Below the pieces are notes generated by a model. It searched no databases and was not told the origin of the DNA. It worked only from the letters and a program-made list of their open reading frames with translations. Shown in pieces: positions 15,725-24,706 of a stretch of DNA of 42,851 nucleotides. The translations under genes and the position numbers were made by a program. Each line of letters opens with the position of its first letter. The first letter of the stretch is position 1. Source of the stretch: Clostridiales bacterium UBA2432 (GTDB lineage Bacteria > Bacillota > Clostridia > Lachnospirales > Vallitaleaceae); the NCBI GenBank assembly GCA_002342805.1, contig DDQW01000051.1:1-42851 (forward strand), read 5' to 3'.

Positions 15725-17833
15725 TCATCTTAATTCATTTAGTAATAATTTATGAGATACTATAGCATCTTTAATTGAGCTATTCTTTTCTTTGCCCTTT
15801 AGCACACTGTAAATATACTGATATTCATTTTTAATACCTTTATTTTGTTTTAACTTTATTTTTGTATTTTTAATGCTACCATATTGATTTATTTTAATAT
15901 AGTTGTCCATTTCATACACTTGGCCATTAGTGAACACTCGCAATTGCTCTTTTGGATACTTTTTTGAACCCATTGATGTATACACTATATTTCCAATTGC
16001 TCCTGACGAAAATTTAAGAGAAATAATAGCGTCATCATTCTTTGGATAAGAATCATTTGTAGCAAACTTTACTTCCAGTGATTCTAAATCACTACCATCA
16101 AGATATTGGATCACATCGACAAAGTGAATAGCCTCTCCAATGATTCTTCCCCCACCAGTTTTTTCATCTTGGGTCCAGTGGTCATTAGGTATAAAGCCTG
16201 CATTTGCAATATAATCGTAAACAGCAGGAATTTTACTTGTGGAAAGATCTTTCTTTATCTTTTTAATCAGTGGTGCATGTCTTCTATTAAGACCAATGAA
16301 TAGTTCACCCTTAGATTGCTCATAAGACGATTTAATCATGTCTAACTCTTCAAGTGTCAAGCACATTGGCTTTTCACAATATACATGTTTTCCAGCATTT
16401 AAAGCTTCAACAATAAATTTTGCATGTGTATTATGTTGTGTTGATACAACAATTAAATCAATGGCTGAATCTTCAATGAGTTCTTTATAATTATTTGTAG
16501 TGTAGTCAAAGGAAAAAACATCTTGAGCTTGAGAAGTTCCTACACCTCCAGTGGTTGCTAATCCTTTAAAATGATATAACCCAGTATCTTTCATTATAGG
16601 TAATAGCGTATTCTTAGCAAAGTTACCAGCACCAATTAATCCAATAGAAATCTGCTCTGATTCAATCGTTGACTTCTTTTTATCATTAACCACTTTGTTT
16701 AACCACTTTTTTTCATTGGGTGTATACTTTAATAGAATACCTATATAATCTTCATTATTCTTATTTGTTGTAATTATTTCATATGCTCTACCTGCATCAT
16801 CAAATTCAATTTCGTGAGTTATTAAATCGGAGAAATCTACACGCTTATCCGCAATTAACCTAATGAACTCTTCGAGATTTCTGCCTTCAGTGAATCTTAT
16901 GTGGCCAATTGGATAGTCGATTCCTTTTTCTTCATAATTAGAATCATATCTTCCAGGTCCATAAGATCTAGCAATTGTAAAAGTTAACTCCTTCTCGTAG
17001 TACGGGCGTCTATCGATATTCATTTGAGTAACGCCAATCATACAAATGGTACCTCGGTCGCGAGCGATTGCTGCGGCTAAATCCATAGGATCGTTACTGT
17101 TCGTAGCAGCAGTTATAATTACCTTATCTACTCCTCTACCTTTTGTTAAGGATTTAGTAATATCTTCAGAATTCTCATTGTTTGACAAAATAAACGACTT
17201 TAAATTAGTTCCCTTCAAAGACTTATCTTTGATGTCATAACCGATTACATCACAACCATATGCATCAAGTATTCTCGCTGTTATATGACCTAGTAGTCCT
17301 AATCCAATAACAGCAACAGTCTCTCCAGGTTCAACCTTTGCCTGATGAATGCCTTGAAGCGCTATGCCACCTAAAGCACATAAAGCACCTTGTCTAAAAT
17401 CATCCATATTTTCAGGAATTTTAGCAATTAAATTCTTGTTTACACGATTCACTTCACTATGATAAGCTTGACCCGCCATAGCAACCAAATCTCCTGCAGA
17501 AACGTCTGTAACACTTTTGCCAACCTCTACAATTTTCCCAACACCAGAATATCCCATTGGCATTGGTTCTTTCAAACGTGTAAAAGCAGAATCTACAGTA
17601 GTTAGCACTCCATCTGTTGACATTTTCTCTAATACTTTTTTTACTTGATCAGGTCTCTCAAGAGCCTTTTGAACTAGATTTTTGCCACCAAAAGAAGTAA
17701 GCCCTCGTTCTGTCCCTGCACTTACAACTGAATATAATGTTTCAACTATTACGTGATTTTCTTTTATTCTTGGTACTGGGGATTCTATTAGTTTTACTGT
17801 ACCGTCATTCACCATCAAAAATAACTGTTTCAT
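15725..17833 (-). CDS. Bi-domain oxidoreductase: zinc-type MDR alcohol dehydrogenase fused to Gfo/Idh/MocA
   Basis: A 702-residue two-enzyme fusion. Residues 1 to about 370 are a medium-chain dehydrogenase: SVVSAGTERG, GYSGVGKIVEVGKSVTDVSA, and Rossmann motif VAVIGLGLLGHITARIL. Residues about 395-702 are a Gfo/Idh/MocA oxidoreductase: GLIGAGNFAKNTLLPIMKDT, then HVYCEKPMCLT with the conserved EKP Lys, and an RHAPLIKK segment. Neither half is broken. This fusion is a recurrent member of polysaccharide clusters next to heparinase II/III and UDP-sugar dehydrogenase genes, but its substrate has not been established; a sugar oxidation/reduction or epimerisation is likely. It lies 12 bases upstream of the amidotransferase gene and 22 bases after wecB. 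Confidence 0.87.
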   Translation of the reverse strand: MKQLFLMVNDGTVKLIESPVPRIKENHVIVETLYSVVSAGTERGLTSFGGKNLVQKALERPDQVKKVLEKMSTDGVLTTVDSAFTRLKEPMPMGYSGVGKIVEVGKSVTDVSAGDLVAMAGQAYHSEVNRVNKNLIAKIPENMDDFRQGALCALGGIALQGIHQAKVEPGETVAVIGLGLLGHITARILDAYGCDVIGYDIKDKSLKGTNLKSFILSNNENSEDITKSLTKGRGVDKVIITAATNSNDPMDLAAAIARDRGTICMIGVTQMNIDRRPYYEKELTFTIARSYGPGRYDSNYEEKGIDYPIGHIRFTEGRNLEEFIRLIADKRVDFSDLITHEIEFDDAGRAYEIITTNKNNEDYIGILLKYTPNEKKWLNKVVNDKKKSTIESEQISIGLIGAGNFAKNTLLPIMKDTGLYHFKGLATTGGVGTSQAQDVFSFDYTTNNYKELIEDSAIDLIVVSTQHNTHAKFIVEALNAGKHVYCEKPMCLTLEELDMIKSSYEQSKGELFIGLNRRHAPLIKKIKKDLSTSKIPAVYDYIANAGFIPNDHWTQDEKTGGGRIIGEAIHFVDVIQYLDGSDLESLEVKFATNDSYPKNDDAIISLKFSSGAIGNIVYTSMGSKKYPKEQLRVFTNGQVYEMDNYIKINQYGSIKNTKIKLKQNKGIKNEYQYIYSVLKGKEKNSSIKDAIVSHKLLLNELR

Positions 17834-17855
17834 CTAATCTACCTCACTTCTATAT

Positions 17856-18947
17856 TTAAGATTCCAAAATGTCTGCAATTCTTTTACTTGCAAAACCATC
17901 TCCATATGGATTGCTAGCTTTGCTCATCTTGTCATACTCATTCTGATCTTCCAAAAGTTGCTTAAACGTTTTATAAATAACCTCTTTATCTGTTCCAACT
18001 AATTTAAGAGTTCCAGCAGCAATACCTTCCGGTCTTTCGGTGGTGTCTCTCATAACAAGAACTGGTTTCCCTAAACTTGGTGCTTCTTCTTGAATTCCAC
18101 CACTATCAGTTAAAATTAAATGAGACCTAGATAAGAAGTTATGGAAATCTAATACTTCGAGCGGTTCAATAATTCGAATTCTATCTGTATCACCAAGTAT
18201 TTCTTGAGCAGCTTCTCTTACAACAGGATTCATATGAGTCGGATAAATCGCCTTTATGTCTGACTTTTCATCAATAATTCGTTTAATGGCTCTAAACATA
18301 TTTCTCATTGGTTCTCCAAGATTCTCTCTTCTATGAGCTGTTATCATTATTAATCTACTATCTGCAGCCCACTCTAAATGCTCATGATTGTAATCATCAT
18401 GAACCGTAGTCTTAAGAGCATCAATAGCCGTGTTTCCAGTCACATAGATTGTAGAAGGATTCTTACCTTCTTTAAGTAGATTTTCTTTTGACATCTCTGT
18501 TGGCGCAAAATTATAATTTGAAACAATGCCCACAGCCTGCCTATTAAATTCTTCTGGATACGGTGAATAAATGTTGTAAGTACGTAGTCCAGCTTCCACA
18601 TGACCTACAGGAATCTGTAAATAAAAGCAAGCTAATGCAGTTACGAAAGTTGTAGATGTATCTCCATGGACCAAAACTACATCAGGCTTAACTTCTTCAA
18701 GAACTGATTTCATTTTTTCAAGAATATTGATTGTAACATCGAATAGAGTCTGTTTCGCCTTCATAATAGATAAATCATAGTCAGGTACTACATCAAATGC
18801 TGTGAGTACTTGATCTAACATTTCCCTATGCTGGCCAGTCACACATACAACTGTATTTAGTTTTTCTCTTGTCTTTAGCTCTTTAACCAAAGGGCACATC
18901 TTTATTGCTTCAGGTCTGGTACCAAATACCACCATTACTTTTTTCAT
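17856..18947 (-). CDS. wecB: UDP-N-acetylglucosamine 2-epimerase, non-hydrolysing
   Basis: A 363-residue GT-B-fold epimerase. Signatures: VVFGTRPEAIKMCPLVKEL at the start, CVTGQHREMLDQVL, VLVHGDTSTTFVTALACFYL, GHVEAGLRTYNIYSPYPEEF, ITAHRRENLG and LTDSGGIQEEAPSLGKPVLV with VMRDTTERPEG. It interconverts UDP-GlcNAc and UDP-ManNAc. The next gene is wecC, so the pair yields UDP-ManNAcA. Length and all blocks are normal; 17 bases separate it from wecC. Confidence 0.95.
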   Translation of the reverse strand: MKKVMVVFGTRPEAIKMCPLVKELKTREKLNTVVCVTGQHREMLDQVLTAFDVVPDYDLSIMKAKQTLFDVTINILEKMKSVLEEVKPDVVLVHGDTSTTFVTALACFYLQIPVGHVEAGLRTYNIYSPYPEEFNRQAVGIVSNYNFAPTEMSKENLLKEGKNPSTIYVTGNTAIDALKTTVHDDYNHEHLEWAADSRLIMITAHRRENLGEPMRNMFRAIKRIIDEKSDIKAIYPTHMNPVVREAAQEILGDTDRIRIIEPLEVLDFHNFLSRSHLILTDSGGIQEEAPSLGKPVLVMRDTTERPEGIAAGTLKLVGTDKEVIYKTFKQLLEDQNEYDKMSKASNPYGDGFASKRIADILES

Positions 18948-18964
18948 TTAAACTCATTCCAATC

Positions 18965-20185
18965 TTATAGTTTATAAACGCCATCAAAGTTACAGATATT
19001 CTTAGTGTCTAGAATCAGTTTGTCCTTGACTAAATCAAGTTTATTCTTAATGTGATCATGAGCAGTAATGATAACCAAAATCTCAATCTCATTTAAGAAA
19101 TCTTCGAAGTTCATGAACTGATGATCTACCATTCTTTCCTTAATAAATGGATCATATACTTTTACACCAAAAGCTAAATGCTCGTCCATTTTTTCAAGAA
19201 GTTGAAGTGTTGGGCTTTCTCTTGTGTCATCCACATTTTCTTTATATGCTAGCCCATAGATACCAATCTTGGATATGTCTTTAATGTTATGTTCCCTCAT
19301 GATATCTCTAATTCTTCCAAGAACATGGGTAGGCATAGAATCATTGATTTTTCTTGCTGTTAGAATTAAATTTGTAAGATCAGGATAGTCTCCAACTAAA
19401 AACCAAGGATCTACTGAAATGCAGTGACCACCTACACCTGGCCCCGGCTGAAGAATATTTACTCTTGGGTGCTTATTAGCAATTCTTATGATCTCATAGA
19501 CATCCATATTGTCAGTTCTACAAATCTTAGCTAATTCATTTGCAAAAGCAATATTGACATCTCTATATGTGTTTTCAACTACCTTTGACATTTCAGCAGA
19601 CCTTATATCTGTCACAACAATTTCTGATTTACAGAAACTTGAATATAATTCTTTGACTCTTTCTCCTATTTGAGGATCATCTGCCCCAACTGTTCTTGAA
19701 TTATACTCTAGTTCATAGATCATATTTCCCGGAATGATTCTTTCAGGAGCATGAACTAGATGAATCTCATCACCAATCTCTACTCCTCTTTTCTCTATTT
19801 CAGGTCTAACATATTTATCAATTGAACCGGGGGAAATAGTTGACTCAATAATAATCACAGCACCTTTTTCACAAACATCTAAAACTCTATTAACGGCTGC
19901 TATCACATATTTAGGATCCAATTTCTTACTTGAATTAATATAAGGCGTAGGAACAGCAACTATATAAGTATCTGTTTTTTGATACTCCGTTGTGAATTTG
20001 ATGCCGCTATCTATGGCAGCATTAAATAAGTCTTCTAAACCGTTCTCTTCAAATGTAAGCTTTCCTTTAGTTAGTGAATCTACTAACTTATCATTTAAAT
20101 CTGTTCCAATTACTTCTATCCCACTCTTTGCGAACATTAAAGCTGTTGGGAGTCCAATGTAACCTAAACCAATAACATTAATCAT
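18965..20185 (-). CDS. wecC: UDP-N-acetyl-D-mannosamine dehydrogenase
   Basis: From ATG 20185 a 406-residue nucleotide-sugar dehydrogenase: MINVIGLGYIGLPTALMFAK, VPTPY, ESTISPGS, HAPERIIPGNM (the WecC signature), KVVENTYRDVNIAFANELAK, then GPGVGGHCISVDPWFLVG with the catalytic Cys, and the C-terminal domain YGLAYKENVDDTRESPT. ATG 20185 has GGAAGG 7 bases upstream; the GTG at 20203 shares a base with the preceding stop and overlaps the ribosome-binding site, so it is rejected. It oxidises UDP-ManNAc to UDP-ManNAcA using 2 NAD+. It differs in clade from the WbpA-type enzyme at 5474-6781, so the glycan probably contains two uronic acids. Confidence 0.93.
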   Translation of the reverse strand: MINVIGLGYIGLPTALMFAKSGIEVIGTDLNDKLVDSLTKGKLTFEENGLEDLFNAAIDSGIKFTTEYQKTDTYIVAVPTPYINSSKKLDPKYVIAAVNRVLDVCEKGAVIIIESTISPGSIDKYVRPEIEKRGVEIGDEIHLVHAPERIIPGNMIYELEYNSRTVGADDPQIGERVKELYSSFCKSEIVVTDIRSAEMSKVVENTYRDVNIAFANELAKICRTDNMDVYEIIRIANKHPRVNILQPGPGVGGHCISVDPWFLVGDYPDLTNLILTARKINDSMPTHVLGRIRDIMREHNIKDISKIGIYGLAYKENVDDTRESPTLQLLEKMDEHLAFGVKVYDPFIKERMVDHQFMNFEDFLNEIEILVIITAHDHIKNKLDLVKDKLILDTKNICNFDGVYKL

Positions 20186-20202
20186 AATAATTCCTTCCTT
20201 CA

Positions 20203-22050
20203 CTAATTTATTAACTCAATTCGTACGAAACTATCGCTCTTTGATGCTGTACCAATAGAAATCTGAGTTATTTTTTCTTTCTTAAGGTAATATAAACTTC
20301 TATAACATTGACTTATTTGAATTTCATCCTTGGTTATTATCTTTGCGATCAATTTGTTATCGAAAAAAAAATCTAAACCATATTTTTTTATTTCAATTTC
20401 ACATGGGGTGTGAAACAGAACCTCATAATTCTCAACATCTCCAACTATATGATCTTCAATGGAATATCCCACGGAGTCTTTATTGATAATCCGTGTATGG
20501 GAATATCCATTCTTTGATTTCATGGTTCCTTTAAAATATTTCTCATCAAACTCAACCTCAGAAGCACATGTCCAATCATATATTAAGAATGGACCATGCT
20601 TTTTCATCTGTTCTTTATCACGAATCTTAACTGTATTATGAGCAGCTGTTAGAGCTAATTGTTTCCCTAAATCAGTTGCATAAGAATAAGTCCCGCTATC
20701 GCATAAAACATTAACTCCTTTATGCCATAAGTCTATATGCATCTGATCCATTTGAGCCGGTCTCGTTTTGAAGTCTTGCAGTAAAATCATTAAGTGTCCA
20801 TCGTTATGTCGTAATGAATAGAAACCAGATTCTCCGCAACTTACTGATTTCCTCCGTATACCTGCATATGGTATATTCCTAATATCTATATCAGAAAACC
20901 ACAATAATTCTTCATCATAATTTCCTTGATCGTATAGACGCTGTCCTTTAAGAACAGCATGGACTGTATTCAACACTGGTCTAAAATCACGATAATTACT
21001 TGTTGTTACAGGAAAAATTAACGCACCGTCATTAGAACCATAATTAGGAACATCACCTGTTTCATCCTGCAATTGATACATCTGCAAAACACTTTTCTCA
21101 ATTAACGCTTTGCTCTGATCAGATAATTTAATCCCTGTGATTTCACTTATCTTGAGCACATACTCCATTATTTGAAGTGCAAACCTCTGATAATTAAAAG
21201 AGTATTGAATGTAACCGCCATCATTCATGAATTGGTTCTCAATTTCTTTGTCCATCAATTGGTAAGCTCTTTTCAAAGCATTTTCATCTTCACTGCACCA
21301 GGCTCCAATAATCAAACCAGTAATCTCGGAAAGGGTATGATTGTTTTTTATGCATTTATGAGCATAAAAGAAATTTGATACAACCTTCTTATAACTACCT
21401 TCTACGAGTTTCTTTAAGTGTATTTCATCTTCTTTAGTAGCTAATCCATAATCCTTGAACACTGAGTAAGCAATTAATGCATTGATCATTCTCAGGGTTG
21501 CTTCTTGACCACATTTATAATTTGGTCCATACGAATATGGATTCTGTTTAATCCAATCACTAATCTGTATAGAAAAGGCCTTATAATACTTTACATCCCT
21601 AGTAATCATGTAAGCTCGCGCAAGATAGAAAAAGTGGGTAAATCTTGAGGCTTCCCATACGGCCTTAATATCTCCACGGACTGGGTCAAAATCCGGAATC
21701 TTATACCACTTAATATCTTTGTCAACTTCAACTTTAGTGATTGGATTTAGATGCCAGTTAATTGGCTTTCCATAGTTCAACTCTATTGAAGAGAATCCTT
21801 TAATCTTCCCCTCCACTGCATCATCTGCTATTTGGGTAATCTCTTTTTTCTCTCCATCAGAAATATCATTTAAGAATGTCTCTATTTTATTAGTATCTAC
21901 TTGGAAGATATCAATCCTTTTGATTTCAACTTTCTTCTCGAATAAATTCTCCGTTATAGGCATAGCTCTCATCATTTTTAACTTAACTGAATATAGAGAA
22001 CGATTTATAACCCAAGGGATACCATATTCAGTTAGTAGCGATTTGTACAT
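20203..22050 (-). CDS. Heparinase II/III family protein
   Basis: A 615-residue protein with the two-part heparinase II/III layout: an alpha/alpha-toroid at about residues 90-370 (KNNHTLSEITGLIIGAWCSE with the characteristic Asn-His, PNYGSNDGALIFPV) and a beta-sandwich C-terminus (about 385-610) with QMDQMHIDLWHKGVNVLCDS and TAAHNTVKIRDK. Enzymatic members are polysaccharide lyases acting on uronic acid glycans. No signal peptide is visible, so it would be cytoplasmic unless exported otherwise; related proteins in biosynthetic clusters have unproven roles. Uronate production by wecC next door fits a lyase-type substrate. ATG 22050 follows GAGGTG. Confidence 0.85.
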   Translation of the reverse strand: MYKSLLTEYGIPWVINRSLYSVKLKMMRAMPITENLFEKKVEIKRIDIFQVDTNKIETFLNDISDGEKKEITQIADDAVEGKIKGFSSIELNYGKPINWHLNPITKVEVDKDIKWYKIPDFDPVRGDIKAVWEASRFTHFFYLARAYMITRDVKYYKAFSIQISDWIKQNPYSYGPNYKCGQEATLRMINALIAYSVFKDYGLATKEDEIHLKKLVEGSYKKVVSNFFYAHKCIKNNHTLSEITGLIIGAWCSEDENALKRAYQLMDKEIENQFMNDGGYIQYSFNYQRFALQIMEYVLKISEITGIKLSDQSKALIEKSVLQMYQLQDETGDVPNYGSNDGALIFPVTTSNYRDFRPVLNTVHAVLKGQRLYDQGNYDEELLWFSDIDIRNIPYAGIRRKSVSCGESGFYSLRHNDGHLMILLQDFKTRPAQMDQMHIDLWHKGVNVLCDSGTYSYATDLGKQLALTAAHNTVKIRDKEQMKKHGPFLIYDWTCASEVEFDEKYFKGTMKSKNGYSHTRIINKDSVGYSIEDHIVGDVENYEVLFHTPCEIEIKKYGLDFFFDNKLIAKIITKDEIQISQCYRSLYYLKKEKITQISIGTASKSDSFVRIELIN

Positions 22051-22060
22051 AACTACACCT

Positions 22061-23320
22061 CTAATCTAATGAATCTATGACATCAATTAATTTTTTTGTT
22101 AGTACTTTAAAATCAAAATCATTTGCGCCTCTTTTTGCATTGGTTCCAAGAAGCTTATACTGATGTTCAGGCATATTTTTAATATCTGATATTGCCTGTA
22201 CCAACTCTTCAGGCGTACTATTCTCTAGTTCAATTCCACACTTGTATTTTTCAATTATTGAATATCCCATCTTAACAGTAGATATGATTGGTTTACCTGA
22301 GGCCATATACTCAAACAACTTATTTGAACTATTACCTCTTGCCCAGTTGTATTGGGTATGAGAGTAATTTAATATATTTAGAGATGATTTGCTTAAGATA
22401 TAAGGGATAAACTGCTTATTCACAAAGCCCTTCATTTTGACGTTATCTAAGCCCTCTTCAGCTACTCTCTTTTCAAGCATCTCTTTTTGATTTCCATCTC
22501 CATAAATTAGGAATTGAATCTCTTTATCATTTTTTAGAAGCTTTGCAGTATCGAGCATATTCCCTACATTATTAACCGGTCTTATTGCGCCAACATATAC
22601 TACATTAAACTTCCCAGACTCTAGATCTTCATCTTCAATAACTTTTTCATTTATGGATTTATTGAATGCCTCAACATCAACACCATTGTTTATGTAGTGA
22701 GCTTTATCTAAGTTGATATCGCCACCTTGTACTGTATCCCATTTTTTCTCTTTGATATAATCCGTATCGCCTTCTTTAGTGAAAATCAAAGCATCTGCTT
22801 TTTTATAAATCCAATGTTCACCAGCCACAAGGATTTTACCTATCAAGCTATTTTCTCTCGCCTTATTAAAAGAAAAAATGGCTTCAGGCCACAAATCACG
22901 TATTTCGCAAATACAAGGCACATTCATTTTCTTTGCTATTTGTATTCCAGCAACCATAGTTAGAGGATGAACACTTGAGGCAATGATCACATCTGGTTTC
23001 CCATGCTCTTTTGCATATGCCTTAGCGACTGAAAATAAGTTCCAATAAAACAGTCCCATATTCTTTACTCTATCTAAACCATTACCTAATGCAGTTGTTG
23101 TTTTGACAAATACAAAAGGAATGCCATTTAAAACATCTGTAGCATATTTTTTCTTACCGGTATCTATAAACTCTGATTTATTGTGATAAGTATTGGCACA
23201 AAACACCGTGGCGTCATATTCTTCTTTTATTAAATTCTCTGCAAACCAATAATGTCTTCCGCCTTTATTCTTATACATATCAGTTGCATAATGGTTCCAT
23301 AACCAAATTTTATTCTTCAA
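22061..23320 (-). CDS. Glycosyltransferase family 4, WbuB-like
   Basis: A GT4 enzyme of about 419 residues from TTG 23320, preceded by GAGGTG 6 bases upstream; the alternative start at 23386 would run through the end of the pglD-like gene and adds unrelated residues. It begins KNKIWLWNHYATDMYKNKGG as WbuB homologues do; CEIRDLWPEAIFSF follows, then donor-domain motifs NVVYVGAIRPVNNVGNMLDT, FLIYGDGNQKEMLE and SNKLFEYMASGKPIIST with the EX7E-type region partly kept. Expected role: adding an early amino sugar to the undecaprenyl-linked unit after PglC. It sits among pglD, pglC, pglE upstream and the heparinase-like gene downstream. Confidence 0.85.
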   Translation of the reverse strand: MKNKIWLWNHYATDMYKNKGGRHYWFAENLIKEEYDATVFCANTYHNKSEFIDTGKKKYATDVLNGIPFVFVKTTTALGNGLDRVKNMGLFYWNLFSVAKAYAKEHGKPDVIIASSVHPLTMVAGIQIAKKMNVPCICEIRDLWPEAIFSFNKARENSLIGKILVAGEHWIYKKADALIFTKEGDTDYIKEKKWDTVQGGDINLDKAHYINNGVDVEAFNKSINEKVIEDEDLESGKFNVVYVGAIRPVNNVGNMLDTAKLLKNDKEIQFLIYGDGNQKEMLEKRVAEEGLDNVKMKGFVNKQFIPYILSKSSLNILNYSHTQYNWARGNSSNKLFEYMASGKPIISTVKMGYSIIEKYKCGIELENSTPEELVQAISDIKNMPEHQYKLLGTNAKRGANDFDFKVLTKKLIDVIDSLD

Positions 23321-23346
23321 TTTAAGCACCTCAAATGCACTAATAT

Positions 23347-23967
23347 TTAATCTATCTTCCTCACCGGAACCCCGACATAAGTACAAGGTTCAGTAATATC
23401 CTTAACCACTACAGCCCCTGCACCTACTTTGCAACCACTGCAGATGTTCACGTTATTGCTTACAACACTACCTATTCCAATCCAGCTCCCCTTGCCAACT
23501 ATCACAGTTCCAGCCATATTAACTCCAGGGGATATATGCACATAATCTTCTATGACATTATCATGATCCAAGCTTGAACTTGTGTTGATGATACAACCAT
23601 TACCAATTCTAGAAGAGCTGTTAATAACAACTCCCGCCATAAAAGCTGTACCAACACCTATCTCAACATCGGTACCAATAACTGCATTAGGATGAATCAA
23701 ACTAACTACATTTAATCCTTCACGTATCAACTTCTCTTGAATCTTTTCCCTTGTAGCATTACTTCCAATAGCAACAAAGAAATCAGCTTCTTCTTTATAT
23801 GTAAAAGCATCAGCAGTTTTACCCATGACTTCTAACCCCATAGATGTCTTAATAGACTCATCATCATCGAGGAATACGATGCTTTGCCACTTATTCATTT
23901 TTATTGCGATGTCAGCAACAACCTTTCCGTGTCCACTGGCACCTATAATAATCAACTTGTTTTTCAT
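23347..23967 (-). CDS. pglD: PglD-like UDP-amino-sugar N-acetyltransferase (NeuD family)
   Basis: A 206-residue acetyltransferase with an N-terminal Rossmann-like sugar-nucleotide domain (IIIGASGHGKVVADIAIKMN, FLDDDE) and a C-terminal hexapeptide beta-helix (HPNAVIGTDVEIGVGTAFMA, SLDHDNVIEDYVHISPGV, where the first His of HD is the likely base, then GAGAVVVKDI). PglD acetylates the 4-amino group of UDP-4-amino-6-deoxy-GlcNAc made by PglE, completing UDP-diNAcBac. Adjacent pglC and pglE support this over sialic acid O-acetyltransferase NeuD. 65 bases follow pglC. Confidence 0.85.
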   Translation of the reverse strand: MKNKLIIIGASGHGKVVADIAIKMNKWQSIVFLDDDESIKTSMGLEVMGKTADAFTYKEEADFFVAIGSNATREKIQEKLIREGLNVVSLIHPNAVIGTDVEIGVGTAFMAGVVINSSSRIGNGCIINTSSSLDHDNVIEDYVHISPGVNMAGTVIVGKGSWIGIGSVVSNNVNICSGCKVGAGAVVVKDITEPCTYVGVPVRKID

Positions 23968-24032
23968 GAACAGTACATTCCTCTCTGAAGTAATAAATGT
24001 ATAATTGCAGCAATCTCTAAGTTCTACACACC

Positions 24033-24689
24033 TTAGTGCTCAGCTTTACTTCCTCTAAATGGCTCCATCGTAACCGATGAACCTGAACTGATACCTTCCT
24101 TAACAAATACTTTCTTAATGGTCTTGAAGATAATCTCCCAGTCTTCTATAAAACTTATATTGTCTACATACTCAATATCTAAATTAAACTTATCTTCCCA
24201 GCTAATAGCATTACGTCCATTGACTTGGGCATGTCCTGAAAGACCGGGTCTTACTTCATGTCTTCTCTTTTGATGGTCGTTGTATAGATCCAAGTATTGA
24301 ACCAGTAATGGCCTTGGCCCCACAATACTCATATCACCCTTTAGGATGTTGAATAGCTCCGGTAACTCATCTAAAGAAGTAGCTCTTAATATTTTTCCAA
24401 ATTCGGTTAGTCTGATGCTATCAGGCAATAAATCACCATTCTCAGCCTTCCCATCTGTCATTGTTCTGAACTTATACATCGTAAATATCTTCTCATTAAA
24501 CCCTGGTCTTTTCTGTTTAAACAGTACCGGACTTCCAAGTTTTACTTTTATTAACAAACCTACGATTATAAGCACTGGAATTAAAACGAAAATTGCCATC
24601 AAAGACAAAATGAAGTCCATTGGTCGTTTAAAAAATCTTCTGTATATGCCTTGTTTGACTTTAACTTCTTTCTTCACTTCAATCTGCAT
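24033..24689 (-). CDS. pglC: Initiating sugar-phosphate transferase, PglC type
   Basis: A 218-residue monotopic phosphoglycosyltransferase. One re-entrant hydrophobic helix at about residues 25-48 (RPMDFILSLMAIFVLIPVLI), preceded by the usual KR..D; then VLFKQKRPGFNEKIF, MYKFRTMTD, LRATSLDELPELFNILKGDM with the catalytic Asp-Glu, SIVGPRPLLVQYL and RPGLSGHAQVNGRNA. Small size without extra N-terminal membrane domains is PglC-like rather than WbaP-like. It moves a phospho-sugar, here probably diNAcBac-1-P, from UDP to undecaprenyl phosphate at the inner membrane face and so starts glycan assembly. Confidence 0.92.
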   Translation of the reverse strand: MQIEVKKEVKVKQGIYRRFFKRPMDFILSLMAIFVLIPVLIIVGLLIKVKLGSPVLFKQKRPGFNEKIFTMYKFRTMTDGKAENGDLLPDSIRLTEFGKILRATSLDELPELFNILKGDMSIVGPRPLLVQYLDLYNDHQKRRHEVRPGLSGHAQVNGRNAISWEDKFNLDIEYVDNISFIEDWEIIFKTIKKVFVKEGISSGSSVTMEPFRGSKAEH

Positions 24690-24706
24690 TTATTTGCACC
24701 TACTTC

